The position numbers and the translations under genes are program-made. A stretch of DNA of 64,000 nt, from positions 186,001-250,000 of the forward strand of contig CAVSII010000008.1 in assembly GCA_963727955.1 (NCBI GenBank), read 5' to 3'. Positions 17,056-26,585 of the stretch are shown in pieces. The stretch comes from Bog-756 sp963727955 (GTDB taxonomy: Bacteria > Actinomycetota > Acidimicrobiia > Acidimicrobiales > RAAP-2). The notes under the pieces were generated by a model. The model was not told the origin of the DNA. It saw nothing but the letters and a program-made list of their open reading frames with translations, and made no database searches. Positions within the stretch are counted from its first letter, which is position 1. Every line of letters begins with the position of its first letter.

Positions 17056-19034
17056 GTTGCCGGAGTTCGTCGCTCGGCGATCTCTGCCTCGAGCTGCTCG
17101 GTGAAGGCGGCCAGCTCCACGCCCCGCTCGGGGCGGTCGCTGCCCCGGCGGTTCACGCCCACTGTTCCCGACGAGATGTCATCGTCGCCCACCACCAGGA
17201 TGTAGGGGATCTTGAGCACCTTGGCCTTGGCCACCCGCCCGGCGAGGGGCTCGTTGGCCGGATCCACCGTGACCCGGGCCCCGACGGCTCGCAGGCGGTC
17301 AGCCACCTTGTGGGCATACTCCTCGTGGTCGTCACGCACACCGAGGACCCGTACCTGCTCGGGAGAGAGCCAGGTGGGCAGGGCACCGGCGTAGTGCTCC
17401 AACAGGATGGCGAAGAACCGCTCCACCGAGCCGAACAGGGCGCGGTGGATCATGATCGGTCGGTGGCGGGCGTTGTCGGCGCCTACGTACTCCATGCCGA
17501 ACCGCTGGGGGAGCTGGAAGTCCAACTGGATGGTCGACATCTGGTGGGTCCGGCCGATGGCGTCGTGGGCCTGGACCGATATCTTCGGTCCGTAGAACGC
17601 TCCCCCGCCCTCGTCGAGCACCATCTCGAGGTCCATCGAGGTGGCCAGGGAGCTCAGGGCCTCGGTGGCTTCGTCCCAGTCTTCGGTCGAGCCCACCGCC
17701 TTCCCCTCGGGACGGGTCGAGAGCTCGAGATAGAAATCCTCGAGTCCGAAGTCGCGCAGGAGCGAGAGCACGAAGACCAGCGTGGTGTGGAGCTCCTCGC
17801 TCATCTGCTCTTTGGTGCAGAAGATGTGGGCGTCATCCTGGGTCATGCCCCGGACCCGGGTGAGCCCGTGCAATACGCCGGACAGCTCGTAGCGGTAGAC
17901 ACTCCCGAACTCGAACAGGCGGATGGGCAGCTCGCGGTAGGAGCGCTGGCGACTCTTGAATATCAAGATGTGGAAGGGGCAGTTCATCGGCTTGAGGTAG
18001 TACCGATGATCACCGTCGAGCTCCATGGGAGGGAACATCCCCTCAGCGAACCAGTCCAGGTGGCCGGAGACCTCGAACAATTCGGACTTGGAGATATGGG
18101 GGCTGTAGACGAACTCGTATCCGGACGCCTCGTGGCGCTGCCGCGAGTACTCCTCCATCACCCGACGGACGGTCCCCCCCTTGGGATGAAAGACGGCCAG
18201 GCCCGAGCCGATCTCCTCGGGAAAGGAGAACAGATCGAGCTCGGCACCGAGTTTGCGGTGATCGCGGCGTTCGGCCTCCTCCAAGCGGTGGAGGTGGTCG
18301 GCCAGAGCGGTGGCCGACTCCCAGGCTGTGCCGTAGATGCGTTGAAGCTGGGGTCGCTTCTCATCGCCACGCCAATAGGCGCCGGCCACCCGCATCAGGG
18401 CGAAATGGCCGAGCCGGTCGGTGGATGGGACGTGGGGACCCAGGCAAAGATCGCTGAAGGTGGGCGAGTTCCAGTAGGTCGAGACCGTGCCGGAGGCGGC
18501 CTCGTCGGCGGTGGCGTCGACCTCGTTGTGGCCCTCCCCCACCGCCTCGATGATCTCACGCTTGAAGGGCTGGTCCTCGAACATCACGAGACCCTCGTCG
18601 ATGCTGTGCTCGTGGCGAACGAAGGGCTGGTTCTCGGCCATGATCTCGCGCATCGTCGCCTCGACCCGGACCAGGTCGTCGTCGCTGAAGTGGGCGCCTC
18701 CCGGCAGCTCGAAGTCGTAGTAGAAGCCGTCTTCGATGACCGGCCCGATGGCGTAGTGGGCGCCCGGCCACAGCCGAAGGACGGCCTGGGCCAGAACGTG
18801 GGCGGTCGAGTGGCGCAGGATGGCGCGACCGGCATCGCTGTCGGCGGTGATCACCTTGACCTCGGCGCCGTCGGGAACGACGGCGGCAAGATCCACGTCG
18901 ATCCCGTCGAATGTGGCGGCCACTGCGGCCTTGGCCAGACGTGGACCGATGGTCTGGGCGAACTGATAGGCCGTCGTTCCCTCGTCGAGTTCCTTGGTTG
19001 AACCATCGGGAAGTCGAACGGTGACGGCTGACAT
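17052..19034 (-). CDS. thrS: Threonyl-tRNA synthetase
   Basis: ThrRS charges tRNA-Thr. The 660-residue protein has, in order: an N-terminal TGS domain (VTVRLPDGSTKEL), the editing domain with its HSTAHVLAQAV zinc-type motif, and the class II core with zinc ligands in MNCPFHILIF, HIFC and MIHRALFGS. The C-terminal anticodon domain starts at the LPTWLSPEQVRVLGV segment. It has full family length. It is the first gene of a coupled run thrS-HIT. The 117 bp upstream holds a small CCGGCG/CGCCGG hairpin at 19123-19136 that could end mshC transcription. Confidence 0.97.
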   Translation of the reverse strand: MSAVTVRLPDGSTKELDEGTTAYQFAQTIGPRLAKAAVAATFDGIDVDLAAVVPDGAEVKVITADSDAGRAILRHSTAHVLAQAVLRLWPGAHYAIGPVIEDGFYYDFELPGGAHFSDDDLVRVEATMREIMAENQPFVRHEHSIDEGLVMFEDQPFKREIIEAVGEGHNEVDATADEAASGTVSTYWNSPTFSDLCLGPHVPSTDRLGHFALMRVAGAYWRGDEKRPQLQRIYGTAWESATALADHLHRLEEAERRDHRKLGAELDLFSFPEEIGSGLAVFHPKGGTVRRVMEEYSRQRHEASGYEFVYSPHISKSELFEVSGHLDWFAEGMFPPMELDGDHRYYLKPMNCPFHILIFKSRQRSYRELPIRLFEFGSVYRYELSGVLHGLTRVRGMTQDDAHIFCTKEQMSEELHTTLVFVLSLLRDFGLEDFYLELSTRPEGKAVGSTEDWDEATEALSSLATSMDLEMVLDEGGGAFYGPKISVQAHDAIGRTHQMSTIQLDFQLPQRFGMEYVGADNARHRPIMIHRALFGSVERFFAILLEHYAGALPTWLSPEQVRVLGVRDDHEEYAHKVADRLRAVGARVTVDPANEPLAGRVAKAKVLKIPYILVVGDDDISSGTVGVNRRGSDRPERGVELAAFTEQLEAEIAERRTPAT

Positions 19035-19122
19035 GGTAGTGGTGCCTTTCTGGGATGGGGGTCGGGATCCGGCGCCCGTGACACGGTCACACCCGGAGCC
19101 CGCACCGCACGCTCGAAACCTG

Positions 19123-19136
19123 CCGGCGACCGCCGG
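19123..19136. terminator. Short hairpin between mshC and thrS
   Basis: CCGGCG (19123-19128) and CGCCGG (19131-19136) form a 6-bp GC-only stem with a two-base loop just after the mshC stop and before the thrS start. It may be a weak terminator or attenuator. No T-tract follows, and no T-box or other riboswitch motif was recognised upstream of thrS. Confidence 0.25.
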
Positions 19137-19151
19137 ACGTGGCGGGCCGGA

Positions 19152-20435
19152 TTACAGGCTAATGCCCAGGAGGGATGCACCCTCAGCTACGGGGATACCG
19201 GACAGGGCCACCGAATCGAGAGCGGCCAGCGCTCCCGGGGTGTCCAGATCGTCATCGAGGTACCAACGGACGATCTGGCGGCTCTGATCCCCCTGGTCGA
19301 CGTCCCCGCCACCCCCGCTTTCGGAGCGGGAGACGGGCTGGCCCCGGGGGTGGACACTGGAGCGTCCGTCAGGCCGGGGCGCGGCCCGCCATCTGTCCAA
19401 CCGGGCGGCGGCACGGGGAAGGTCCTCGCCGGTCCACTCCCAATCGGGACGATAGTGGTGACCGAGAAGGGCCAGGCGGACAACAGCCGGCTCCCACTCC
19501 TTCAGGAGGTCGGTCACGAAGACCAGGTTCCCGAGTGATTTGGACATCTTGGTTCCGCCCAGTCCCACCAGCCCCACATGCAGCCAGTGACGCACGAACG
19601 GGCGACCGGTGACCGACTCCGACTGGGCCGTCTCGCACTCGTGATGGGGAAAGATCAGGTCGCGTCCGCCGCCGTGGACATCGAGGGTCTCCCCCAGTTC
19701 TCGCAAGGCCAACGCCGAACATTCGATATGCCAACCCGGGCGGCCCGGTCCCCATCTCGATTCCCACGACGGCTCGTCGGGCAGCGAGGCCTGCCACAGG
19801 ACGAAGTCGAGTGGGTGCCGCTTGTTGGGATCATCGGGATTACCTCCGTGCTCGGCAGCCAGGGTCAGCATGGTGGCTTCGTCGTAATGGCTCACTTCCC
19901 CGAATCTCGAGAAGGTGGTGACATCGAAATAGACCGAGCCCCCGGACTGATAGGCGAAACCCGCATCCAGCACCGAACCGATGAGGGTGAGGATTTCGGC
20001 GATGGCCGAGGTCGCCCGTGGCTCGGACCATGCCGGAATCATCCCGAGCGCAGCCATGTCGGCATCGAACCGAGTGATCTCCTCGGCGGCCAGATCGAGG
20101 TAGTGGACGCCCATTTCCCGGGCCTTGCGCAGGATGTCGTCATCCACGTCGGTCACGTTGCGGACGCATCGTGTCTCGTGACCGAGGTCGCGCAGTCGGC
20201 GTTGGAGAATGTCGAAGGTCAGGTAGACCTCGGCATGGCCGAGATGGGCGGAATCGTAGGGAGTGATCCCGCAGGAGTAGAGGGTGACGACCGGTCCGGG
20301 CCGGAAGGGAACGATCGCACCCTGCGCCGTATCGAAGAGGCGCAAGCCGTCCGTTCCGACCGGCTCGGTCCGTTGGTCGGCTCCCCCCGGTAGGCCCGGT
20401 CCGTTCGGTCCACCGGCCGACGATCCGACCACCAT
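19152..20435 (-). CDS. mshC: Cysteine:1D-myo-inosityl glucosaminide ligase MshC
   Basis: MshC ligates cysteine to GlcN-Ins in an ATP-dependent step of mycothiol synthesis and evolved from cysteinyl-tRNA synthetase. The 427-residue protein has the MshC-type signature CGITPYDSAHLGHA (C55, HLGH 64-67), where CysRS reads CGPTVYD, and RNVTDVDD. Zinc ligands are in WHIECS and FPHHE, and KMSKS lies at 296-300. It ends without the anticodon-binding domain of CysRS, as expected for MshC. It indicates a mycothiol-producing actinobacterium. A true cysS is the only realistic alternative. Confidence 0.88.
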   Translation of the reverse strand: MVVGSSAGGPNGPGLPGGADQRTEPVGTDGLRLFDTAQGAIVPFRPGPVVTLYSCGITPYDSAHLGHAEVYLTFDILQRRLRDLGHETRCVRNVTDVDDDILRKAREMGVHYLDLAAEEITRFDADMAALGMIPAWSEPRATSAIAEILTLIGSVLDAGFAYQSGGSVYFDVTTFSRFGEVSHYDEATMLTLAAEHGGNPDDPNKRHPLDFVLWQASLPDEPSWESRWGPGRPGWHIECSALALRELGETLDVHGGGRDLIFPHHECETAQSESVTGRPFVRHWLHVGLVGLGGTKMSKSLGNLVFVTDLLKEWEPAVVRLALLGHHYRPDWEWTGEDLPRAAARLDRWRAAPRPDGRSSVHPRGQPVSRSESGGGGDVDQGDQSRQIVRWYLDDDLDTPGALAALDSVALSGIPVAEGASLLGISL

Positions 20436-20439
20436 GCGA

Positions 20440-21099
20440 TCAGTGGTCCCCGTATCCGGTCAGCTGCATGGCGGTGTGCACCTTGTGGCGGATGTTGACG
20501 GTGATGAGCACAGCGGTGAAGGCCTCGATGGCCGCCGCCTGCGAGAGACTGCCGGCGTCAACACCCCGCAGTCCCTCGATGCGATCGACCAGCGCCACCG
20601 TGGCCAACGAGGCGTCGGGGTCATCGGAGCAGACCAGTACGTCGGCGGCAATGGGAGAGTCCAGCTTCTCCATCTCCGAAGCCGGAAGATGATGGAAGGC
20701 GGCCGACACCCGTGATCGGGGCAGCGCCGCCGCAATGGAGGCGGCCACCGATCCGCGAGGTGGTATGAGGGCCAGGAACTCCCGGCCCTCTTTGATCAGG
20801 GCGTTGGCCATCGACACCACGACTTTTCCGGCCAGGGTCGATGCCAACGTCTGGACCGTGGCCACGGCACTGTCCCACGGTGTGGCCACAACGACCAGGT
20901 CGCATGACGCCGCGCCCAGATTGGCGTCGCCGCCAAGGGCGAGGCGACGGTCGGGCCACGCTTCGACCAGTCGGCCCGCCACCTCCTTGGCACGATCTTC
21001 GTCTCGCGACCCGATCACGATCTCCTCACCGACGGCGGCCAACCGGACCGCCAGCCCCCGTCCCGCAGGCCCTGTCCCTCCGAGAATACCGATCGACAT
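20440..21099 (-). CDS. npdG: F420H2:NADP+ oxidoreductase / NADPH-dependent F420 reductase
   Basis: This enzyme exchanges hydride between NADPH and coenzyme F420. The 219-residue protein opens with a Rossmann motif, IGILGGTGPAGRGLA, followed by VIGSRD (an NADP-type loop) and VVATPWDSA. It ends with the family block AFTAVLITVNIRHKVHTAMQLTG. I chose the ATG at 21099 because AAGGG precedes it; a GTG at 21117 is also in frame. It abuts mshC (four bases apart). It implies the organism makes F420. Confidence 0.87.
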   Translation of the reverse strand: MSIGILGGTGPAGRGLAVRLAAVGEEIVIGSRDEDRAKEVAGRLVEAWPDRRLALGGDANLGAASCDLVVVATPWDSAVATVQTLASTLAGKVVVSMANALIKEGREFLALIPPRGSVAASIAAALPRSRVSAAFHHLPASEMEKLDSPIAADVLVCSDDPDASLATVALVDRIEGLRGVDAGSLSQAAAIEAFTAVLITVNIRHKVHTAMQLTGYGDH

Positions 21100-21188
21100 G
21101 GCTCTACCCTTACACACCCAAACGCTGGTGCCAGTCCCGGGACAACGGTTCGAGCCGGGCAGGTGGTTGACGATAACCTGACCCGACG

Positions 21189-21977
21189 ATGGGACTGCTC
21201 GAGGGTAAACGGATACTGATCACGGGGGTGCTCACCGATGCCTCGTTGGCCTTCGCCGTCGCGCGTCTGGCCCAAAAAGAAGGGGCTGAAGTCGTGCTCA
21301 GCGGGGCCGGGCGCGGCCTGTCGCTGACCAGACGCACGGCGCGCAAACTCCCGGCGGAGGCCAAAATTCTGGAGATCGATGTGGCCGAGCCCGACCAACT
21401 GGCGGCGGCGGCCGTGTCGCTGGCCGAGGACTGGGACCGTATGGACGGCATGATCCACGCCATCGGCTACGCCCCACCCGAATGCCTCGGCGGTGACATG
21501 TTCCGGGCCGACTGGGAGCAGGTGCAGGTGGCGCTGCACGTGTCGGCCTATTCGCTCAAGGCATTGGTCGAAGCCTTCCGACCGCTGTTGGCCGCCGCCG
21601 GTGGCGAGGGCCGCCCGGGAGCTTCGGTGGTCGGTCTCGACTTCGATGCCACCGTGGCCTGGCCGGCGTACGACTGGATGGGTGTGTCGAAGGCGGCGCT
21701 CGAGTCGCTGTCGCGTTATCTGGCCCGCGACCTCGGCGCAGAGGGCATACGGGTGAACCTGGTGGCCGCGGGACCGGTCAAGACCATGGCGGCCCGGTCC
21801 ATTCCTGGTTTTGCCACCTTCGAGGAGACCTGGGCCGACCGTGCCCCCCTGGGCTGGGACGTGTTCGACAGCGACGTGGTGGCCAAGGCCTGTGTCGCCC
21901 TTCTCTCCGACCTCCTCCCCATGACCACGGGCGAGATACTGCATGTCGACGGTGGATTCCACGCCGTCGGTGCCTGA
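21189..21977 (+). CDS. fabI: Enoyl-ACP reductase, InhA/FabI type
   Basis: FabI/InhA reduces the trans-2-enoyl-ACP double bond in type II fatty acid synthesis using NADH. The 262-residue protein has the divergent FabI nucleotide-binding start LITGVLTDASLAFAVA, where classical SDRs have TGxxxGxG, and the catalytic Tyr-x6-Lys pair Y161/K168 (YDWMGVSK). The substrate-loop region and C-terminal TGEILHVDGGFH also fit. The wording around the active site is closer to mycobacterial InhA than to E. coli FabI. It is the first plus-strand gene after the housekeeping block. Confidence 0.88.
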   Translation: MGLLEGKRILITGVLTDASLAFAVARLAQKEGAEVVLSGAGRGLSLTRRTARKLPAEAKILEIDVAEPDQLAAAAVSLAEDWDRMDGMIHAIGYAPPECLGGDMFRADWEQVQVALHVSAYSLKALVEAFRPLLAAAGGEGRPGASVVGLDFDATVAWPAYDWMGVSKAALESLSRYLARDLGAEGIRVNLVAAGPVKTMAARSIPGFATFEETWADRAPLGWDVFDSDVVAKACVALLSDLLPMTTGEILHVDGGFHAVGA

Positions 21978-22002
21978 TAACCACGCCACAAGGAGGGGTC
22001 AC

Positions 22003-22062
22003 ATGTCAGAGCCGACAGAGCGGGAGGTGGCCCCCGGCCGAAGGAGGGACAGCCGGTGCTGA
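22003..22062 (+). CDS. 19-codon leader ORF upstream of the NTF2-fold gene
   Basis: An ATG at 22003 follows a near-perfect Shine-Dalgarno sequence (AGGAGG, six bases before) in the fabI-to-NTF2 gap. It opens a 19-codon frame (MSEPTEREVAPGRRRDSRC) that stops at TGA 22060-22062. The stop overlaps the GTG start of the next gene (GTGCTGA), and the second ribosome-binding site (AAGGAGGG) lies inside this small ORF. The layout suggests translational coupling or a regulatory leader. It could also be a chance ORF; no homologue is recognised. Confidence 0.4.
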   Translation: MSEPTEREVAPGRRRDSRC

Positions 22063-22433
22063 ACCCAGACCAGCTGCGCCAGCGGATCGTGGTCTACGTG
22101 GATGCCATCAACCGACGGGATCCCTCAGCCATCGCCGATTTCTTCGCCGAGGACGGCGTCCAGGCCGATCCGGCGTCCAACCCACCCAACGTCGGGCGCC
22201 AGGCGATCGCCACCTTCTTCGAGAATGCCATCGCCGTCAGCGAGGCCTGGACGTTTACAGCCAAGGCTGTCCACACCTGCGCCGCCCACGTGGCCGTCGA
22301 CTTCGAGATTGCCGTGGTAACCGGTGGCGCGACCATGACGATCGACGGGATCGAGGTGTTCACCACCGACGATGATGGTCTGTTCGCCACCGTCAACGCC
22401 TACTGGGACGACGCCGACCTGAGCTTCCAGTGA
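22056..22433 (+). CDS. NTF2-fold (SnoaL / ketosteroid isomerase-like) protein
   Basis: The 125-residue product has the cone-shaped NTF2 fold pattern of SnoaL and delta-5-3-ketosteroid isomerases: VVYVDAINRRDPSAIADFFAEDGVQADP at the N-terminus, then GRQAIATFFENAI and a C-terminal beta sheet. Such proteins isomerise, dehydrate or hydrate small hydrophobic substrates. The start is GTG at 22056, with AAGGAGGG eight bases upstream and an overlapping leader ORF stop. It is followed within 10 bases by a second NTF2-fold gene. The substrate is unknown. Confidence 0.75.
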   Translation: MLNPDQLRQRIVVYVDAINRRDPSAIADFFAEDGVQADPASNPPNVGRQAIATFFENAIAVSEAWTFTAKAVHTCAAHVAVDFEIAVVTGGATMTIDGIEVFTTDDDGLFATVNAYWDDADLSFQ

Positions 22434-22443
22434 GCGTGGTCGG

Positions 22444-22899
22444 GTGACCCAGGTGTCGGCCAGCAGTACCGAGCTGTCCAACCTCATCGCCCGTTACGCC
22501 GAGCTCATCGACGCCGGCGATCTCGACGGGATGGCCTCGCTGCTGGAGGACGCCGCCGTCGGGGCCGGGGACGGTAGGGCCATGGTCACCGGTCACGAGG
22601 CCATCCGGGGGCTGTTCGCGGCGACCACCCGCATCCATCCCGACGGCACCCCCGGCACCAAGCACGTCACCACCAATCTCATCCTCGAGATCGACGACGG
22701 CGGCGGGACGGCATCGGCCCGGTCCTACTGGACCGTCTTCCAGGCGGTCCCCGGCCTCCCTTTGCAACCCATACTGGCCGGGCGTTACCACGACCGCTTC
22801 GTCCGGGCCCACGGCACATGGGCCTTCTCCGAGAGGCGGTACTTCATCGACCTGGTGGGGGACGTCAGCCACCACGTCCTCAAGGAGCTCCCCTCGTGA
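22444..22899 (+). CDS. NTF2-fold (SnoaL-like) protein
   Basis: This 151-residue protein is another SnoaL-like domain: LIARYAELIDAGDLDGMASLLED near the N-terminus, GHEAIRGLFAATTR, HVTTNLILEID in the core and a final sheet with GRYHDRF and the WAFSERRYFIDLVGD end. The core resembles bile-acid dehydratase (BaiE)-like members, which use a conserved His. The start is GTG. It follows the first NTF2-fold gene by 10 bases and precedes an acyl-CoA dehydrogenase-like gene, so the three may act in one catabolic pathway. Confidence 0.75.
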   Translation: MTQVSASSTELSNLIARYAELIDAGDLDGMASLLEDAAVGAGDGRAMVTGHEAIRGLFAATTRIHPDGTPGTKHVTTNLILEIDDGGGTASARSYWTVFQAVPGLPLQPILAGRYHDRFVRAHGTWAFSERRYFIDLVGDVSHHVLKELPS

Positions 22900-22993
22900 G
22901 GGTGACAGAGACACCCGCCACCGGCGGCGCCTTCATTCGGTCAGGTGATGGTCGGCCAAACCGGTGCCACCCCACCGCCCAGGGAGCGCGGTC

Positions 22994-24169
22994 ATGAAGA
23001 CGACGGTTACGTCGGGCCTCGACGCCGCCATCAGTCTGCGGGAAGTCGCCGCCGACGAGGCGGCCGAGTCCGAACGACTGCGCACCCTCACCTCGCGCAC
23101 CGTCGACGCCCTGTGGCAGAGCGGCCTGATGCAGTGGTGCAACCCGTTCGAGGCCGACGGGGGCGAGCCCACATTTCCGGAAATGATCGATACCTGGATC
23201 GAGCTGGCCTGGCAGGACGGATCGCTGGGTTGGATCGGCATCGCCAACCTCCCCTCGGCGGCGGCCTGTGCCGCCTACCTCCCCGACGACGGGTTCGCCG
23301 AGGTGTTCACTGACAACCAGAACCGGGTCACCGTGGGCGGGCAGTTCTTTCCCAACGGGACCGGTGAGTCGGTCTCCGGGGGGTACCGGGTCACCGGCGC
23401 ATGGAATTTCGGATCGGGCACCGGCCATTCGGCCTATGTTGCCGCCGGCTTCATACCCACGGCCGGCGGGGAGATGATCCTGGATGACGGGGGCATGCCG
23501 CGCCTGTTGGTAGGGGTCATCCCTCGTGACGAGATCGTCTTCACCGACGGCTGGCACGTACAGGGGCTCAAGGGCACCGGGTCCTACGATTACAACGTCA
23601 CCGAGCTCTTCGTCCCGGTGGGCCGAACATTCGAGCTGTTCTCTCGCCTTCCCCACAGGGGGAGCTCACCCGCCTTCCGGATGGGGCTCATTCCCATAAC
23701 GGCGGCCGGTCACGCCGCCTGGGCCCTGGGTGTGTCCAAAAGCATGCTGGACGACGTCACCGAACTGGCCGCCACCAAGGTGCGTATGGGAGACGAGGCC
23801 TCCATCGCCCATCGAGCCTCCTTTCAACGGAATCTCTCCCACCACGCGGCGGCCTGGAAAGCGGCCCGGTTGCTGGTCGTCACCACCTTCGGGGATGTCG
23901 AGGCGACCGTGGGGTCGGGCGGGGCGCTCACGCCGTCGTTGCGGGCCGACCTGCGGGTGGCTGCCACCTACGCCACCGAGACATCCCGCCAGATCGTGCA
24001 GTGGGCCCACTTGGCCGCAGGCACCACGGCCATTCGCGAGGGAAGCCGCATCGAACGGGCCTTCCGTGACATGTACACGGGGACCCAGCACGTGTTCATC
24101 GGCGAGAAGACCTACATGGACGCCGCCCAGCTCCATCTGGGTCTGGTCGAGGACCATTTCGGTTTCTGA
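22994..24169 (+). CDS. Acyl-CoA dehydrogenase-like flavoprotein (group D monooxygenase type)
   Basis: The 391-residue protein has the acyl-CoA dehydrogenase fold with the C-terminal domain seen in flavin-dependent hydroxylases such as HsaA. Features are the FPEMIDTWIELAWQDGSLGWIG helix, VTGAWNFGSGTGHSAYV in the middle beta domain, VQGLKGTGSYDYNVTELFVP, and a four-helix end with YTGTQHVFIGEKTYMDAA. No catalytic glutamate of true dehydrogenases was identified. An HsaB-like flavin reductase is not found in this window. The ATG at 22994 has GGGAG upstream. Confidence 0.78.
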   Translation: MKTTVTSGLDAAISLREVAADEAAESERLRTLTSRTVDALWQSGLMQWCNPFEADGGEPTFPEMIDTWIELAWQDGSLGWIGIANLPSAAACAAYLPDDGFAEVFTDNQNRVTVGGQFFPNGTGESVSGGYRVTGAWNFGSGTGHSAYVAAGFIPTAGGEMILDDGGMPRLLVGVIPRDEIVFTDGWHVQGLKGTGSYDYNVTELFVPVGRTFELFSRLPHRGSSPAFRMGLIPITAAGHAAWALGVSKSMLDDVTELAATKVRMGDEASIAHRASFQRNLSHHAAAWKAARLLVVTTFGDVEATVGSGGALTPSLRADLRVAATYATETSRQIVQWAHLAAGTTAIREGSRIERAFRDMYTGTQHVFIGEKTYMDAAQLHLGLVEDHFGF

Positions 24170-24219
24170 CGGGGGAACGGTCGGACCTCCACGCCGGTCG
24201 GGCACGAAAGACACCGTGC

Positions 24220-25653
<1,434 letters not shown>

Positions 25654-25790
25654 GGGAACTACCTCCGATCGAGGGACCGAACAGTTGCGGTTCGATGCCA
25701 CTCTACGGGCACTCGGTTTCCACGGGCACCGGCATTTGTGCAGGCTGTGGCCCGGGCCGGTATTCCGCCGCGAGAGAGCAGACCACGCCT

Positions 25791-25822
25791 TCTCCCGCCG
25801 ATCTCCCGCCGATCTCCCGCCG
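25791..25822. repeat. Three-copy 11-bp tandem repeat
   Basis: The unit tctcccgccga is present at 25791-25801 and 25802-25812, with a partial third copy to 25822. It lies directly upstream of the AT-rich stretch that holds the putative tetR promoter and between the divergent ALDH and TetR genes. An 11-bp period is close to one helical turn, so it would repeat on one face of the DNA. No known operator is recognised. Confidence 0.6.
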
Positions 25823-25831
25823 CCGTAATTT

Positions 25832-25860
25832 TTGCATAACGATTCCGATATATGTAAGGT
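25832..25860 (+). promoter_or_regulatory. Putative promoter for the tetR-like gene
   Basis: TTGCAT at 25832-25837 and TAAGGT at 25855-25860 are separated by 17 bases in an AT-rich pocket between the ALDH gene and the TetR gene. The pocket has a partial dyad with CATA and TATG ends, a plausible TetR operator. The match to consensus is moderate. Confidence 0.35.
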
Positions 25861-25909
25861 GGGCGGCTAGTAGCCCAACGGCGGCTCCGCCGTGCATCTG
25901 TGGGGGAAC

Positions 25910-26563
25910 GTGTCCAGGACACAGCAACAGCGCAAAGCCGAGACCCGAGCCCGCCTTTTGGCCGCCGCCGCTGACCTCTTCGCCGACCAGGGCGTCGATG
26001 CCGTATCGGTGGACGCCGTGGCCGAAGCCGCCGGTCGCACCTCCGGCGCGGTGTACGCCCACTTCGGTAGCAAGCAGGGCCTCCTGCTGGCCCTTCTCGA
26101 TTCGTGGCGGGATGCCGTACGCACCGTGCTCCTGGCTGAGGTGGCGGTGACCGATTCTCCCCAGGGCCAGTTGGCCGCGGTGTGGGGCAACGTGGCCGGC
26201 GGAACCGGTGATGGATCCGACCGGTGGTCCCTTCTCGAGCACGAGTTGTGGCTGCGGGCCGCACGCGACAGTGAAGTAGCCGACGTGATGCGCGAACGGA
26301 ACACCGCGGCCCGCCGCTTCAGCGCAGGCCAACTGGAATCGTGGGGTGACCGAGTCGGCGCTCAACCGGCCGCTGACCCCGAACAACTGGCCGTGCTGGT
26401 CACGGCCCTACTCACCGGCCTGTCCATGCAGCACCGGCTGGATCCGGAGGCGGTCAGCGAGGACCTGGTCGTGCGGGGCCTCTGTGCCCTGGTGGGACTG
26501 CCGATGTCGTCATCCAGCGGTCGGCCGGCGTCCAACGACGCCGCCTTGGCCGACAAGACCTGA
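25910..26563 (+). CDS. TetR/AcrR family transcriptional regulator
   Basis: The 217-residue product has the N-terminal TetR helix-turn-helix domain: RLLAAAADLFADQGVDAVSVDAVAEAAGRTSGAVYAHFGSKQGLLLALLD, about residues 14-63. A variable helical ligand domain follows. The start is probably GTG at 25910; a GTG at 25892 is also in frame. It is divergent from the aldehyde dehydrogenase gene and 22 bases upstream of the nitronate monooxygenase gene, so it could regulate either. The ligand is unknown. Confidence 0.87.
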   Translation: MSRTQQQRKAETRARLLAAAADLFADQGVDAVSVDAVAEAAGRTSGAVYAHFGSKQGLLLALLDSWRDAVRTVLLAEVAVTDSPQGQLAAVWGNVAGGTGDGSDRWSLLEHELWLRAARDSEVADVMRERNTAARRFSAGQLESWGDRVGAQPAADPEQLAVLVTALLTGLSMQHRLDPEAVSEDLVVRGLCALVGLPMSSSSGRPASNDAALADKT

Positions 26564-26585
26564 CCATCCCAAAAGGAGCCTGACC

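Noticed and set aside
17310..19001. 563-codon plus-strand open frame
   Set aside because: It is the complementary frame of thrS and mirrors its codons; thrS is unambiguous.
19035..19151. Possible T-box or attenuator upstream of thrS
   Set aside because: No T-box sequence or specifier-loop pattern was found; only small hairpins are present.
21120..21180. GGTTCGAGCC resembling a tRNA T-arm
   Set aside because: The surrounding sequence does not fold into a cloverleaf, with no acceptor or anticodon stem and no other tRNA signature.
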